Assembly: GCF_001280515.1 (NCBI RefSeq)
Contig: NZ_LBIQ01000030.1
Location: 558,001 to 622,000, forward strand
Direction of reading: 5' to 3'
DNA from: Mangrovimonas sp. ST2L15
GTDB lineage: Bacteria; Bacteroidota; Bacteroidia; Flavobacteriales; Flavobacteriaceae
Length of the DNA: 64,000 bases
The position numbers and the translations under genes were made by a program. Shown here piece by piece: positions 43,251-52,627 of the stretch. The notes below the pieces were generated by a model that was given only the letters and a program-made list of their open reading frames with translations, had not been told where the DNA came from and did no database searches. The stretch's first letter is position 1. Each line of letters starts with the position of its first letter.

Positions 43251-45055
43251 TGAAGATGATAAATGAAGCAAAATCCATGAAAACATTAAAGTACATATCA
43301 GTTCTACTTTTTCTACTTTCTACTGGCTTTGCTACAGCTCAAGTAACATTTGAGGCCAAGGTAAGTAAAACCACTTTAGGGGTCAATGAACGTCTTAGGG
43401 TGGACTTTGAGATGAACAAGGATGGTGATAATTTCAATCCTCCAAACTTTGACAACTTTATGGTTGTAGGCGGACCTAACCAAGCAGTAAGTCATTCTTG
43501 GGTGAACGGAAAGAAATCTTTCAGTAAAACCTATAGTTTTTATTTAGCTCCTAAAGGTTTGGGAACCTTCACAATCAAACAAGCAACTATAGAAATTGAT
43601 GGTGAAATTTATAAAACCACACCAGTAAAAGTCAAGGTTACCAAGGCTGTTGATAAGCCAAAAGATGGAAATAATGCCGATTATATAGCTTCTGAAAATA
43701 TTCATTTGGTGGCCGATGTTTCCAAAACAGACCCTTATTTGAATGAAGGCATTACCGTAGAATATAGGTTGTATGTTTCAGCCAACACAGGGGTTAGTAA
43801 TTGGCGTGAAATAGAGAGCCCCAAATATAGTGACTTCTGGAGTCAGAACATTGATATTAAGGTGCCTAAAGTTCAAAATGGATCCTATAAAGGAGAACCT
43901 TATCGTTATGTCGTTTTAAGAAAAACTGTTTTATACCCTCAGAAATCAGGAAAACTGGAAATCGAACCTTTAAGCTTGGATATCACCATTGAGGTGCCAA
44001 CTAATAGAAGGGATATTTTTGGGAGTCGTTTAATGACCCAAGTGCATAAAACCATTTCTGCTGGAAGTAAAACCATAAGGGTAAAACCTTTACCTGAAGA
44101 AGGGAAACCAGCTAATTTCACCGGAGCTGTTGGAGAGTTCGATTTTGCAGTAGTTACTTCAAAAACAGAGTTGAATGCTTCCGAATCCTTTAGAGCGAAA
44201 TTAGAGGTAAAAGGAAAAGGAAACCTAAAGTTGTTTGAAATTCCAAAACCTACTTTCCCTAGTTCTTTGGAGGTGTATGAACCAGAACATGATGAAAATG
44301 TTAGGACAGATGAAAAATTAGGCATGAATGGAAGCATTTCAGATACCTATACCATCGTGCCTCAGTACAAAGGAAAGTACCCTATTCCAAGTATTTCCTT
44401 TTCATACTTTGACTTAAAAACAAAATCATATAAGGAGGTGTCTTCTGGTGAAATATTGATAAGTGTGATTGATGGACCAACTAATAATTCTTCTTCTGAT
44501 AATGCGATTACATCTGTTAAAGCCAACAAACAGGAAGTAAAAACAAAAGGAAATCACTTAGCTTTTATAAAGACAGATACAAGTTTAAGCCCAATTGAAG
44601 GGGATGATTTTTTTGGCTCGAATGGTTTTTGGGCATTATTGTTGGCGCCTTTATTGGCCATTCCATTGGCTATAGTGTTTAGACGGAAAGCCGATGAGCG
44701 TCGTGCCGATGTGGTGGGAAATCGCTTGAGACAAGCAGATAAATTGGCCAAAAGGTATTTGGGAGAAGCCAAAAAATCACTTGGTAACAAAGAAGCATTT
44801 TATATTGCTCTGGAAAAAGCTTTGCATAATTATCTAAAAGCGAAATTGAGTATTGAAACGAGCGATATGAGTAAAGAAAAAATTCAAGCTCTGTTGCAAG
44901 AAAAAGGAGTAGAGGAGCCAACTGTTTTAAGCTTTATGCAGATTTTACATAACTGTGAATTGGCAAGATATACGCCCATAACACAGGTTGAAATGCAACA
45001 GGATTATCAAAAGGCAGCTGAGACTATTAATTTGGTTGATAAACAAATGCGATAA
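43250..45055 (+). CDS. batD: BatD family protein (oxygen tolerance)
   Basis: A 601-residue membrane protein with a signal peptide (VLLFLLSTGFATAQ), a large periplasmic beta-rich region (about 35-440) typical of BatD, a membrane helix (about 465-485, WALLLAPLLAIPLAIVF), and a cytoplasmic helical tail (LRQADKLAKRYLGEAKKSLGN). The start at 43250 overlaps the batC stop as TAATG; an ATG at 43277 (MKTLKYISVLLFLLS) is an alternative start with a tighter signal peptide. It acts with BatA and BatB. Confidence 0.9.
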   Translation: MKMINEAKSMKTLKYISVLLFLLSTGFATAQVTFEAKVSKTTLGVNERLRVDFEMNKDGDNFNPPNFDNFMVVGGPNQAVSHSWVNGKKSFSKTYSFYLAPKGLGTFTIKQATIEIDGEIYKTTPVKVKVTKAVDKPKDGNNADYIASENIHLVADVSKTDPYLNEGITVEYRLYVSANTGVSNWREIESPKYSDFWSQNIDIKVPKVQNGSYKGEPYRYVVLRKTVLYPQKSGKLEIEPLSLDITIEVPTNRRDIFGSRLMTQVHKTISAGSKTIRVKPLPEEGKPANFTGAVGEFDFAVVTSKTELNASESFRAKLEVKGKGNLKLFEIPKPTFPSSLEVYEPEHDENVRTDEKLGMNGSISDTYTIVPQYKGKYPIPSISFSYFDLKTKSYKEVSSGEILISVIDGPTNNSSSDNAITSVKANKQEVKTKGNHLAFIKTDTSLSPIEGDDFFGSNGFWALLLAPLLAIPLAIVFRRKADERRADVVGNRLRQADKLAKRYLGEAKKSLGNKEAFYIALEKALHNYLKAKLSIETSDMSKEKIQALLQEKGVEEPTVLSFMQILHNCELARYTPITQVEMQQDYQKAAETINLVDKQMR

Positions 45056-45057
45056 GG

Positions 45058-45822
45058 ATGAAAGGATTGATGAGGATATATTTGTTTTTAAGTTTATTTT
45101 TTGTTGCTGGATTCTTAGGGTATTCGCAAAACGATTCTCTTTTTAAGCAAGGAAATAAACTTTACAATGATGGGGAATACCAAGCAGCTATAACTAAATA
45201 TCAGAAGATATTAGAAAATGGGAAGCATTCGGCAGAAGTCTATTTCAATTTAGCCAATGCCCATTATAAATTAAATCATATAGCACCCAGTATTTATTAC
45301 TACGAAAAGGCATTACAATTAAAACCCAATGATAAAGACATTAATAACAATGTCGGGTTTGCAAGGAATATGACCATTGATGCCATTGGAAAGGTGCCAG
45401 AAGTAGGTTTTTCAAGATTTATGAAATCCATTATTAATACCTTTTCATATAATACTTGGGGTATGATATCAATAGGATTCATGATTCTATTTGTTTTATT
45501 CTTTTTAACTTATTATTTTACCTATTCTACGGGGAAAAAAAGAGTTTCCTTTGTATTGAGTCTGTGTTCCTTTGGAGTCAGTCTTACCATGCTGTTTTTT
45601 GCTTTTAGTAAATCGGGACTGGACGCCAAGGACCAACCTGCCATTGTTTTTGCACAAGAAACCCAGGTGAAAAGCGAGCCCAATTTAAGAAGTAATGAGG
45701 TGTTCTTGTTACATGAAGGTACCAAGGTTCAAATCTTGGATACCGTTAATAATTGGAAGCGAATCAAATTAGCCGATGGAAAAACGGGTTGGATCATTGC
45801 AGGAGATTTGAAAGCCCTTTAG
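45058..45822 (+). CDS. batE: TPR and SH3 protein BatE
   Basis: A 254-residue membrane protein: signal segment, TPR repeats (about 25-95, NKLYNDGEYQAAITKYQKIL and AEVYFNLANAHYKLNHIAPSIYYYEKALQL), two membrane helices (about 137-160, 165-185), and a C-terminal bacterial SH3 domain (VKSEPNLRSNEVFLLHEGTKV...). This is the BatE arrangement and it closes the cluster, 2 nt after batD. Confidence 0.92.
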   Translation: MKGLMRIYLFLSLFFVAGFLGYSQNDSLFKQGNKLYNDGEYQAAITKYQKILENGKHSAEVYFNLANAHYKLNHIAPSIYYYEKALQLKPNDKDINNNVGFARNMTIDAIGKVPEVGFSRFMKSIINTFSYNTWGMISIGFMILFVLFFLTYYFTYSTGKKRVSFVLSLCSFGVSLTMLFFAFSKSGLDAKDQPAIVFAQETQVKSEPNLRSNEVFLLHEGTKVQILDTVNNWKRIKLADGKTGWIIAGDLKAL

Positions 45823-45860
45823 TTTTAGGTTAATTCTCAAATTTATTAATTGGCAAACCT

Positions 45861-45889
45861 TATATTTGTATAAGAATAATTTATACAAA
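45861..45889 (+). promoter_or_regulatory. -7 box overlapped by a 9-bp perfect inverted repeat
   Basis: TATATTTG (45861-45868) is a perfect TAnnTTTG box. TTTGTATAA (45865-45873) and TTATACAAA (45881-45889) are exact complements with a 7-nt spacer. The repeat overlaps the box and ends at the first base of the ATG, so a bound protein would block transcription, or the RNA arm could mask the start. Confidence 0.6.
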
Positions 45890-46191
45890 TGTTTAAACGG
45901 CTGGTTTCTACATTCTTTTTTGTGGTTTTTGTTGCATTTTTAACAGGGCCGACAATTCTCTCCATAATTGATGATGGTTATGATGTCACCGTGTTTTATA
46001 ATTTGAACGAGGAAGAGAACATCCAAAAGGAAATTGCGAAACATTTAGAAGTTAAATTTTTAGAGAGTAATTACAGCCACTTAAACTCAGTATTTCAAGA
46101 GGACTCAGACCTTATAGTGTTTTACCAAAAGGCGTATGCACCTCTAAGTCAAGAAAATATTTACCCCCCTCCCGAGAAGCACTTGCATTAG
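45889..46191 (+). CDS. Small membrane-anchored hypothetical protein
   Basis: A 100-residue protein with one N-terminal signal-anchor (about 5-25, VSTFFFVVFVAFLTGPTILSII) and an acidic soluble part (DVTVFYNLNEEENIQKEIAKHLEV). I do not recognise the family. It lies 72 nt before the SulP transporter under a strong TATATTTG promoter with an operator-like repeat, so it probably belongs to the carbonate module. Confidence 0.7.
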   Translation: MFKRLVSTFFFVVFVAFLTGPTILSIIDDGYDVTVFYNLNEEENIQKEIAKHLEVKFLESNYSHLNSVFQEDSDLIVFYQKAYAPLSQENIYPPPEKHLH

Positions 46192-46263
46192 TTTTATTTT
46201 TCGTTAACTTTTCTAAAAAAAGTTAAATACATAGTTATTATTTAACATCTAAAATAGCATAGT

Positions 46264-47856
46264 ATGTTTAAAACAATTAAAAGTGACTTGCCGGCAAGTA
46301 TTGTAGTGTTTTTTGTAGCCTTACCCTTGTGTTTAGGTATAGCTTTGGCTAGTGGGGCTCCTCTTTTTTCCGGATTAATTGCAGGAATTGTAGGCGGTAT
46401 AGTTGTAGGGGCTTTAAGTGGGTCTAATATTGGTGTTAGTGGTCCAGCAGCAGGTTTAGCTGCTATTGTACTAACAGCCATAGGATCATTAGGGGGCTAC
46501 CAAAATTTTTTAGTAGCCGTTGTTTTGGCTGGAATTATTCAAATCATTTTAGGATTCCTTAAAGCAGGAATTATAGGGTATTATTTCCCTTCCTCTGTTA
46601 TTAAGGGGATGCTCACTGGAATAGGAATTATCATAATATTAAAACAAATCCCTCATTTTTTTGGATATGATGCAGAACCTGAAGGAGCTGATAGTTTTAT
46701 AGAAGCCAGTGGAGAAAATACGTTTTCAGCCATCTTTCATGTAGCCGATAATATTTCTCTCGGTGCAACTTTAATAGGAATTGTGGGATTGTTAGTTATT
46801 TTGTTCTGGGATAACATCTTGGCTAAAAAAGCTAAATTTTTTAAGATTTTACAAGGCCCCTTGGTAGCAGTCGTATTAGGAATAGTATATTTTATTTTAA
46901 CTCAATCCCATGAGTCTCTGTCAATAGATTCCTCACATCTCGTTTCGGTGCCTATTCCAGATGATTTGAATTCATTTTTAGGCCAGTTTAGTTTCCCTAA
47001 TTTTTCAGCGATAACTAACTCAGAAGTTTGGTTGGTTGGTTTTACCATGGCTTTGGTAGCCAGTTTGGAAACTTTGTTGTGTGTGGAAGCTACTGATAAA
47101 TTGGATCCAGACAAAAACGTAACACCAACCAATCGTGAATTACTCGCACAAGGTACCGGAAATATCATCTCTGGTTTAATAGGTGGTTTGCCCATAACAC
47201 AGGTTATCGTGAGAAGTTCAGCAAATATACAATCTGGTGGGAAATCGAAATTATCTGCAATTATACATGGCTTCCTTTTATTAATTTCAGTTATTCTTAT
47301 TCCAAGGTTATTAAACAAAATACCTTTATCAGTTTTAGCTGCCATCTTATTGGTAGTAGGCTATAAATTGGCTAAACCAAGTTTGTTTAAGAAAATGGTT
47401 AAGATGGGGTGGAAACAATATGTGCCCTTTTTTGTGACGGTATTGGGAATCGTATTTACTGATCTCCTTGTTGGAATTAGTTTGGGCTTAGGTGTTGGAA
47501 TTATTATCATTTTGATCAAAAGTTATCAGAACTCTCATTTCTTACATATTGAAGATAGAAGTAATGACCGTCACAAAATAAAAATGACTCTTGCGGAGGA
47601 GGTCACCTTTTTTAATAAAGGGGCTATTCTAAAAGAATTGGAAAACCTTCCAAAAGATACGTATCTCGAGTTAGATTTAATAAATACGAGATACCTTGAT
47701 CAGGACATCATTGAGATTTTAGAAGATTTCCTATACAAGGCAAAAGAAAGAAGAATAGATATCAAATTAGTTTCAAAAAGAGGGGTGGTTGAAAATCCAG
47801 AAAGTTTTGTGGAGTTTTTCAAGACACGGCCCAAATCAAGTAAAAGTTTAAGTTAA
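46264..47856 (+). CDS. SulP family anion transporter with STAS domain
   Basis: A 530-residue inner-membrane SulP (SLC26-type) transporter: about 10-14 hydrophobic helices with the signature PASIVVFFVALPLCLGIALA, GSNIGVSGPAAGLAAIVL and TGNIISGLIGGLPITQVIVRSSANIQSG. The last 100 residues form a STAS domain (KMTLAEEVTFFNKGAIL, YLELDLINTRYLDQDIIEILEDF). The family carries sulfate, bicarbonate or other anions. Two carbonic anhydrase genes follow, which makes bicarbonate the most likely substrate. Confidence 0.9.
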   Translation: MFKTIKSDLPASIVVFFVALPLCLGIALASGAPLFSGLIAGIVGGIVVGALSGSNIGVSGPAAGLAAIVLTAIGSLGGYQNFLVAVVLAGIIQIILGFLKAGIIGYYFPSSVIKGMLTGIGIIIILKQIPHFFGYDAEPEGADSFIEASGENTFSAIFHVADNISLGATLIGIVGLLVILFWDNILAKKAKFFKILQGPLVAVVLGIVYFILTQSHESLSIDSSHLVSVPIPDDLNSFLGQFSFPNFSAITNSEVWLVGFTMALVASLETLLCVEATDKLDPDKNVTPTNRELLAQGTGNIISGLIGGLPITQVIVRSSANIQSGGKSKLSAIIHGFLLLISVILIPRLLNKIPLSVLAAILLVVGYKLAKPSLFKKMVKMGWKQYVPFFVTVLGIVFTDLLVGISLGLGVGIIIILIKSYQNSHFLHIEDRSNDRHKIKMTLAEEVTFFNKGAILKELENLPKDTYLELDLINTRYLDQDIIEILEDFLYKAKERRIDIKLVSKRGVVENPESFVEFFKTRPKSSKSLS

Positions 47857-47907
47857 TGGTTTCGCAAATTTTATCGAGAAGCAAACCAACGATCCAAATA
47901 GAAAATT

Positions 47908-48537
47908 ATGAAAGCACATACTAAGGAAACACAAGCTACAATGACTCCAGAAAAGTCATTGCAATTCTTAAAAGAAGGAAATTTAAGATTCCAAAATAAC
48001 TTAAAAGCCAATAGAAATTTATTGGAGCAAGTTAACGATACCAGTGAAGGACAATTCCCATTTGCAACCATTTTGAGTTGTATTGATTCCAGAGTTTCTG
48101 CAGAATTGGTTTTTGACCAAGGATTGGGAGATATTTTTAGTGTACGAATTGCAGGTAATTTTGTAAATGAAGATATCTTAGGAAGTATGGAGTTTGCATG
48201 TAAATTGGCAGGAACCAAACTTATTGTGGTTTTGGGTCATACCAGCTGCGGTGCTGTAAAGGGAGCCTGTGACCATGCTGAAATGGGAAATTTAACCAAG
48301 CTGATTGAAAAAATCACTCCGGCTGTGAAGGCAGTGAAAGAACCTTCTGAAGAAAGTATGAGAACCTCTGAAAATCTGGAGTTTGTTGATTCAGTTTCAG
48401 AGAAAAATGTTCATTTAACCATTGAAAGAATACATTCTGAAAGTCCTATTTTGGACGAAATGGAAAAAAATGGAGAAATTAAGATTATTGGAGCCATGTA
48501 TGATATTAATACGGGAGCTGTTACATTTTTTGAATAG
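47908..48537 (+). CDS. Beta-carbonic anhydrase (type 1)
   Basis: A 209-residue beta-class zinc enzyme interconverting CO2 and bicarbonate. Zinc ligands are Cys58, His111 and Cys114 (ILSCIDSR and LGHTSCGAVKGA), and the Asp60-Arg62 catalytic dyad is intact. The stretch DIFSVRIAGNFVNEDILGSMEFA is the group found next to SulP transporters. No signal peptide, so cytoplasmic. It lies 52 nt after the SulP gene. Confidence 0.94.
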   Translation: MKAHTKETQATMTPEKSLQFLKEGNLRFQNNLKANRNLLEQVNDTSEGQFPFATILSCIDSRVSAELVFDQGLGDIFSVRIAGNFVNEDILGSMEFACKLAGTKLIVVLGHTSCGAVKGACDHAEMGNLTKLIEKITPAVKAVKEPSEESMRTSENLEFVDSVSEKNVHLTIERIHSESPILDEMEKNGEIKIIGAMYDINTGAVTFFE

Positions 48538-48593
48538 AAATAGAACATAGCGATTTTTAAAAAATTAATGATTTTGTATTTTTAATGTAGCAC

Positions 48594-49220
48594 ATGGACT
48601 TAAATAGAGTATTCGAAAATAACGAAATATGGATCCGAGAGAAATTGTCTAAGGACAAGGATTATTTCAATAAATTGGGCGCAGGTCAAAGTCCGCAATT
48701 TCTTTATATAGGTTGCTCAGACAGTCGGGTAGATGTCGAAGGACTTATGGGTTTGGAACCTGGAGAAGCTTTTGTCCATCGTAATATAGCCAACATGGTT
48801 ATTGCAACCGATTTAAATGCCATGTCTGTGATAGAGTATGCTGTTAATCATCTCAAGGTTGCAGATGTGGTCGTTTGTGGACATTATGCCTGTGGAGGTG
48901 TTAAAGCAGCCATGTTATCGGAAGATCTGGGATTATTAAACCCATGGTTGCGAAGTATACGGGATGTTTACAGATTACATTCAGAAGAACTAAATGCTAT
49001 TTTGAATGAAGATGAAAGGTATGATAGATTGGTAGAGTTGAATGTTCAAGAACAATGCGTCAACTTAATTAAAACTGCCGCTATACAAAAGGCTGTTAGA
49101 GAGCGAGGGTTAAAAGTTCATGGTTGGGTTTTTAATGTCCATACGGGAAAACTTATAGATCTAAAAATTGATTTTGAATCTATTCTGGAAACAATTAGGC
49201 AAATTTATCATTTAGATTAA
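48594..49220 (+). CDS. can: Beta-carbonic anhydrase (Can-like)
   Basis: A 208-residue beta-carbonic anhydrase of the Can/CynT group. Zinc ligands are Cys41, His97 and Cys100 (IGCSDSRVDVEGLMG and CGHYACGGVKAAM), with Asp43-Arg45 as dyad, and HRNIANMV is the group signature. It differs clearly from the preceding enzyme, so the two are not recent duplicates. Cytoplasmic. It ends the carbonate module, followed by a bidirectional terminator. Confidence 0.94.
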   Translation: MDLNRVFENNEIWIREKLSKDKDYFNKLGAGQSPQFLYIGCSDSRVDVEGLMGLEPGEAFVHRNIANMVIATDLNAMSVIEYAVNHLKVADVVVCGHYACGGVKAAMLSEDLGLLNPWLRSIRDVYRLHSEELNAILNEDERYDRLVELNVQEQCVNLIKTAAIQKAVRERGLKVHGWVFNVHTGKLIDLKIDFESILETIRQIYHLD

Positions 49221-49242
49221 ATAAACCCTTAATAGTAAATCT

Positions 49243-49275
49243 AAAAAGCCATTGCATTTGCAATGGCTTTTTGAC
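49243..49275. terminator. Bidirectional rho-independent terminator
   Basis: Perfect 14-bp stem AAAAAGCCATTGCA/TGCAATGGCTTTTT with a 2-nt loop, between the convergent carbonic anhydrase and HmuY genes. Confidence 0.93.
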
Positions 49276-49310
49276 TTAAAAACTAATTCTACCTTTAAAA
49301 TATAAAGTGC

Positions 49311-50402
49311 TTATTGTAATAAACTATAGACAAATTCTGGATAGCCACGTTCTCCTGATTCGTTAGACATAGCTAAAAATTTAAGCTTGTAAAGGTTGCC
49401 ATCGGTATCTTTGACAATGTAAAAAACATTATCCTTAAGAGAAGGTTGAGTTCCAGGGCCACCGCCATTCCTCCAACTACTTCCTAAAGTTCTTTGGTCG
49501 TTATACACAAAATTATTTTCCACCACATTAGATAAAGCAAACGTGTTGTAAGTCATGTCAGTTTCCTCTTCGGTATCAATCATATATACACCAACATTAG
49601 CTTTTGAATTATTCACCACAAAATCTGAGTACCCATAGGCCCCATAATTTTCAATTAAATTGGTAAAGACGGTAAAGTTTAGATCCCAGTTTGTTGAGGT
49701 TGGTTCAATGTTAACTTCACTGTTTGTATTGAAACTAAAGAAAGTGAAGTTATAATCAGTATTTTTTGTAATAGTTACTTCTTGATGAGTGGTAGCATCC
49801 AATTCAGCATATTGCAAGATATAATTGTTTCCATCTTTTAACACACGGATTTTCATCCATCCCCGGCTTTCTCCCGTCACAGAAATGCTTCCAGTTTCAG
49901 GTGTGTCGGTTCCAACTTCATATCCTAAATTCAATAGGTATACTTTGTTATCAGAATCATTTTCAGAAATCTCTGCTATTGCAGTCCCAGAGATATCTCC
50001 GTTTGGCGCATCTACAAAGGCAGCACTCTCGCTTTGAAAGGTTCCAACCGCAGCAAAAGGTTGCAGTTCCTGTACCTCCTGGTCACTTGAGGTAACTACA
50101 TCAATATCAGTGGTAGTAAGGGCGGCAGCGGCCATATAGATAGAACCGTTGATAGCTACTCTAAAGCTATCACCAGAGTAAAATCCCAAATCCCAAGAAT
50201 CACGTTGGATGCTTGTAGTTGTATTAGTACTTAAATCTACATATACTTGGTTTTGTTGATTCGGTCCGCCTATTTCTGGAGTGACATTGGCACCCTCAAT
50301 AATAATATTAATGGGTCCAGTGGGCGTGTCGTCTTCACTGCTACAACTTGTAAAACCCAAGACGGTAGCTATACATAAAACAGAAAAAAATTTGTTGATC
50401 AT
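49311..50402 (-). CDS. HmuY family heme-binding lipoprotein
   Basis: A 363-residue lipoprotein (lipobox FTSC, Cys20). Two related beta units are visible (SWDLGFYSGDSFRVAINGSIYM and NWDLNFTVFTNLIENYGAYGYSDFVV), a pattern typical of the HmuY family, which captures heme and hands it to a TonB receptor. The upstream TonB receptor gene is 13 nt away. No classical paired heme-binding histidines are seen, so heme as the ligand is by family only. Confidence 0.85.
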   Translation of the reverse strand: MINKFFSVLCIATVLGFTSCSSEDDTPTGPINIIIEGANVTPEIGGPNQQNQVYVDLSTNTTTSIQRDSWDLGFYSGDSFRVAINGSIYMAAAALTTTDIDVVTSSDQEVQELQPFAAVGTFQSESAAFVDAPNGDISGTAIAEISENDSDNKVYLLNLGYEVGTDTPETGSISVTGESRGWMKIRVLKDGNNYILQYAELDATTHQEVTITKNTDYNFTFFSFNTNSEVNIEPTSTNWDLNFTVFTNLIENYGAYGYSDFVVNNSKANVGVYMIDTEEETDMTYNTFALSNVVENNFVYNDQRTLGSSWRNGGGPGTQPSLKDNVFYIVKDTDGNLYKLKFLAMSNESGERGYPEFVYSLLQ

Positions 50403-50415
50403 AATGGTTTTGATT

Positions 50416-52548
50416 TTAAATATTCAGATTGTATAAAAGTTTTAAATAATAGGAGCGTCCATAACCCAATAGCAGGGATTGACTTCCATTGGAATGTGTC
50501 CCTCCTGAAGCAGAATTGCTGATATCTACAGAGGTTATATCCAAAAGATTTCTGGCGCCCAAAGTAAGTGTGAGGGCATTGTTAAAAACCGATTTTTTCA
50601 AGGAGGCATCCAGCCACCCATAACCATTGGTAGTTTGCTTTGCATAAAGGGAATTTCCGTTGTCGTCTTCCCCAGAGGCTAAATAGGTTTGCTGTGGTCC
50701 TTGGTATTTGAAAAGCATGGTTACAAAAGTATTCCACTCCTTAAGGTGATAGGTACTACTGGTATTGATTTGGTAAGCATATAAAAAGTCATCATTGCCA
50801 TTGACTTCATTATGGTTAATGCGGGAAATACCTTGGATGGTAGCACCTAGCTTTAAAGTCCATCGCTCTGTATTTATAGCATTGTCTGAGGTGATTCCCC
50901 ATAGTTTGTAGGCATCAATATTAATGTATTGATATTGAAGAGGCAGAGTGTTTACAACCGCCAAGTCAATTTTGTCTTGAACATCTATAAAACTTAATTT
51001 CAGGGAATTCAACAAAGACATGTCACCTAGATAACTGTTCTTTTTAAAATTGATAAAAGCTGTAATTCCGTTTTCTGGTTTTAGGTTTTCATTGCCTCTT
51101 ACATCGTGGTTGGAATCGACAAAGTAGTAATAGAGTTCTTCAAAATTTGGGGTTCTGTAAGAAGTGCCCACATTTGCTCGTAATTGAAAACCGTGGGATA
51201 ATAAGTATCTGGCACTCAGACTACCGGTCAGTTGCGAGTGGTATTTGCTGTTGTACTCATAGCGTAATCCCGGTCTTAGCGATAGGGATTGGGTTACATT
51301 GTATTCCGACGAACCAAATAAGCCATAATTACCTTGAGTATGTGTTTTGTCTTGTTGTGTATAGTCCCCAGAAGCTTGGGTGTCAAACCCTTCAATATAT
51401 CTAGTTTCATAACCCAATTGAAAATTGAAATCCTCACTTTTTATCAAATTATTGACAGCTCCTTTAGAGAAAATCACCTTGCTAGATTGGTAGGTTTCAT
51501 TGGTTTCATCCGTTTTTTCTTTGGTAAGAATGTAGTAGTTAAATTCGTTAAGGTCTCTTTCTTGTTGTTGAAATGAAAAGGAAGCATCATAGTTGATTCC
51601 AGATTCCAATCGTCCATTGATATTGAGGTTGTTAACCCATCTATTGGTTCTGAAAATCTTATCCGAAGCTGATGGATTGCTGGTTTGAGTTTCAACATCT
51701 ATGTTAGATCTTACAGCTCGGTCATAGTAGTTCAGGATTTCATTGAAATACTCAAACTTGTAATTCAAGTTGAATTTTTCTGTTCGGTAATTAATCATAG
51801 CGTTACCAGTCCATTGTGTTTTGGGCAACCACTCATAACCGCGTAAACTATCGTTGAAGTAATGGTCCCTACCTTGGCTATTATTTAAATAACCCGCAAA
51901 TTGATTGCGGTTAAAACCTAGTTTTCCAAACCATTTGTCTGAAAAATTATGAGCTAAGTTTAAGCCTTGAATATGCCTCCCCTTGTCAAACCAAGCGTAT
52001 TCATCGCCTACAGTTTCTTCTTGCAAAAGAGCTTCTAGTTTCCAGTTACTGTCAATGGATTTTTTCGTGATAATATTAATTACTCCTGAAACGGCATTGG
52101 CTCCGTATTCCACACCCATAGCACCTTCAACAATTTCAATGCGTTCAATGTCATCCAAATTGATTTGTGTAAGATCCATATTGTTCCCAAGTCCGTTATC
52201 ACTAACAAGTGGGATATTATCTACCAAAATATTAAAGTATTGAGAGTCCAGACCGAAAAAGGAAATGGTTGATTTTCCAGATTGGGAATTGGGAATAATG
52301 GTAAGGTTTAAATTAAAGTTTAGCAGGTCTGCTAAATTATTGGCTGCTTGATTGTCTATTTGTTCACGTTTGATAACAATGACGTTATGCACCGATTTTT
52401 TTATGGATTGTGGATTGTATTGGCCCGTAACCACGACTTCAGTCAATTGTTCTGTAAGGGTTGAGTCTTGTTTGACCTCTTGGGAGAAGGTAAAGTAGCT
52501 TAAAAAAAGCAAAAAATAAATAACGATTTTATTTTTATTTAGACTCAT
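50416..52548 (-). CDS. TonB-dependent outer-membrane receptor, HmuR-like
   Basis: A 710-residue outer-membrane receptor. A signal peptide (ending FTFSQ) is followed by a TonB box region (QLTEVVVTGQYNPQSI), a plug domain (about 45-160, including IVEGAMGVEYGANAVSGVINIITKK) and a 22-strand barrel ending GYGRSYYLKLLYNLNI. It has no CarboxypepD-like N-terminal extension. Paired with HmuY, it most likely takes up heme or another iron compound. Promoter and Fur-like site lie at 52567-52603. Confidence 0.9.
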   Translation of the reverse strand: MSLNKNKIVIYFLLFLSYFTFSQEVKQDSTLTEQLTEVVVTGQYNPQSIKKSVHNVIVIKREQIDNQAANNLADLLNFNLNLTIIPNSQSGKSTISFFGLDSQYFNILVDNIPLVSDNGLGNNMDLTQINLDDIERIEIVEGAMGVEYGANAVSGVINIITKKSIDSNWKLEALLQEETVGDEYAWFDKGRHIQGLNLAHNFSDKWFGKLGFNRNQFAGYLNNSQGRDHYFNDSLRGYEWLPKTQWTGNAMINYRTEKFNLNYKFEYFNEILNYYDRAVRSNIDVETQTSNPSASDKIFRTNRWVNNLNINGRLESGINYDASFSFQQQERDLNEFNYYILTKEKTDETNETYQSSKVIFSKGAVNNLIKSEDFNFQLGYETRYIEGFDTQASGDYTQQDKTHTQGNYGLFGSSEYNVTQSLSLRPGLRYEYNSKYHSQLTGSLSARYLLSHGFQLRANVGTSYRTPNFEELYYYFVDSNHDVRGNENLKPENGITAFINFKKNSYLGDMSLLNSLKLSFIDVQDKIDLAVVNTLPLQYQYINIDAYKLWGITSDNAINTERWTLKLGATIQGISRINHNEVNGNDDFLYAYQINTSSTYHLKEWNTFVTMLFKYQGPQQTYLASGEDDNGNSLYAKQTTNGYGWLDASLKKSVFNNALTLTLGARNLLDITSVDISNSASGGTHSNGSQSLLLGYGRSYYLKLLYNLNI

Positions 52549-52566
52549 TCTTGATTAGATTTGCTG

Positions 52567-52574
52567 CAAATATA
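52567..52574 (-). promoter_or_regulatory. -7 element of the TonB receptor / hmuY operon
   Basis: Minus-strand TATATTTG is a perfect TAnnTTTG box, 18 nt upstream of the ATG at 52548. Confidence 0.6.
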
Positions 52575-52580
52575 TCATTG

Positions 52581-52603
52581 TTATTTGAAATTAGTCTAAA
52601 TAA
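52581..52603. promoter_or_regulatory. Candidate metal-repressor site (Fur-like)
   Basis: TTATTT and AAATAA form the outer arms of a 23-bp imperfect palindrome with TTAGTCTAAAT inside, 6 nt upstream of the minus-strand TATATTTG box. It sits in the 79-nt gap between the divergent arms of the iron locus, so a single site could control both. Confidence 0.45.
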
Positions 52604-52627
52604 GTATAAAAAATAAATCCAAAAATT

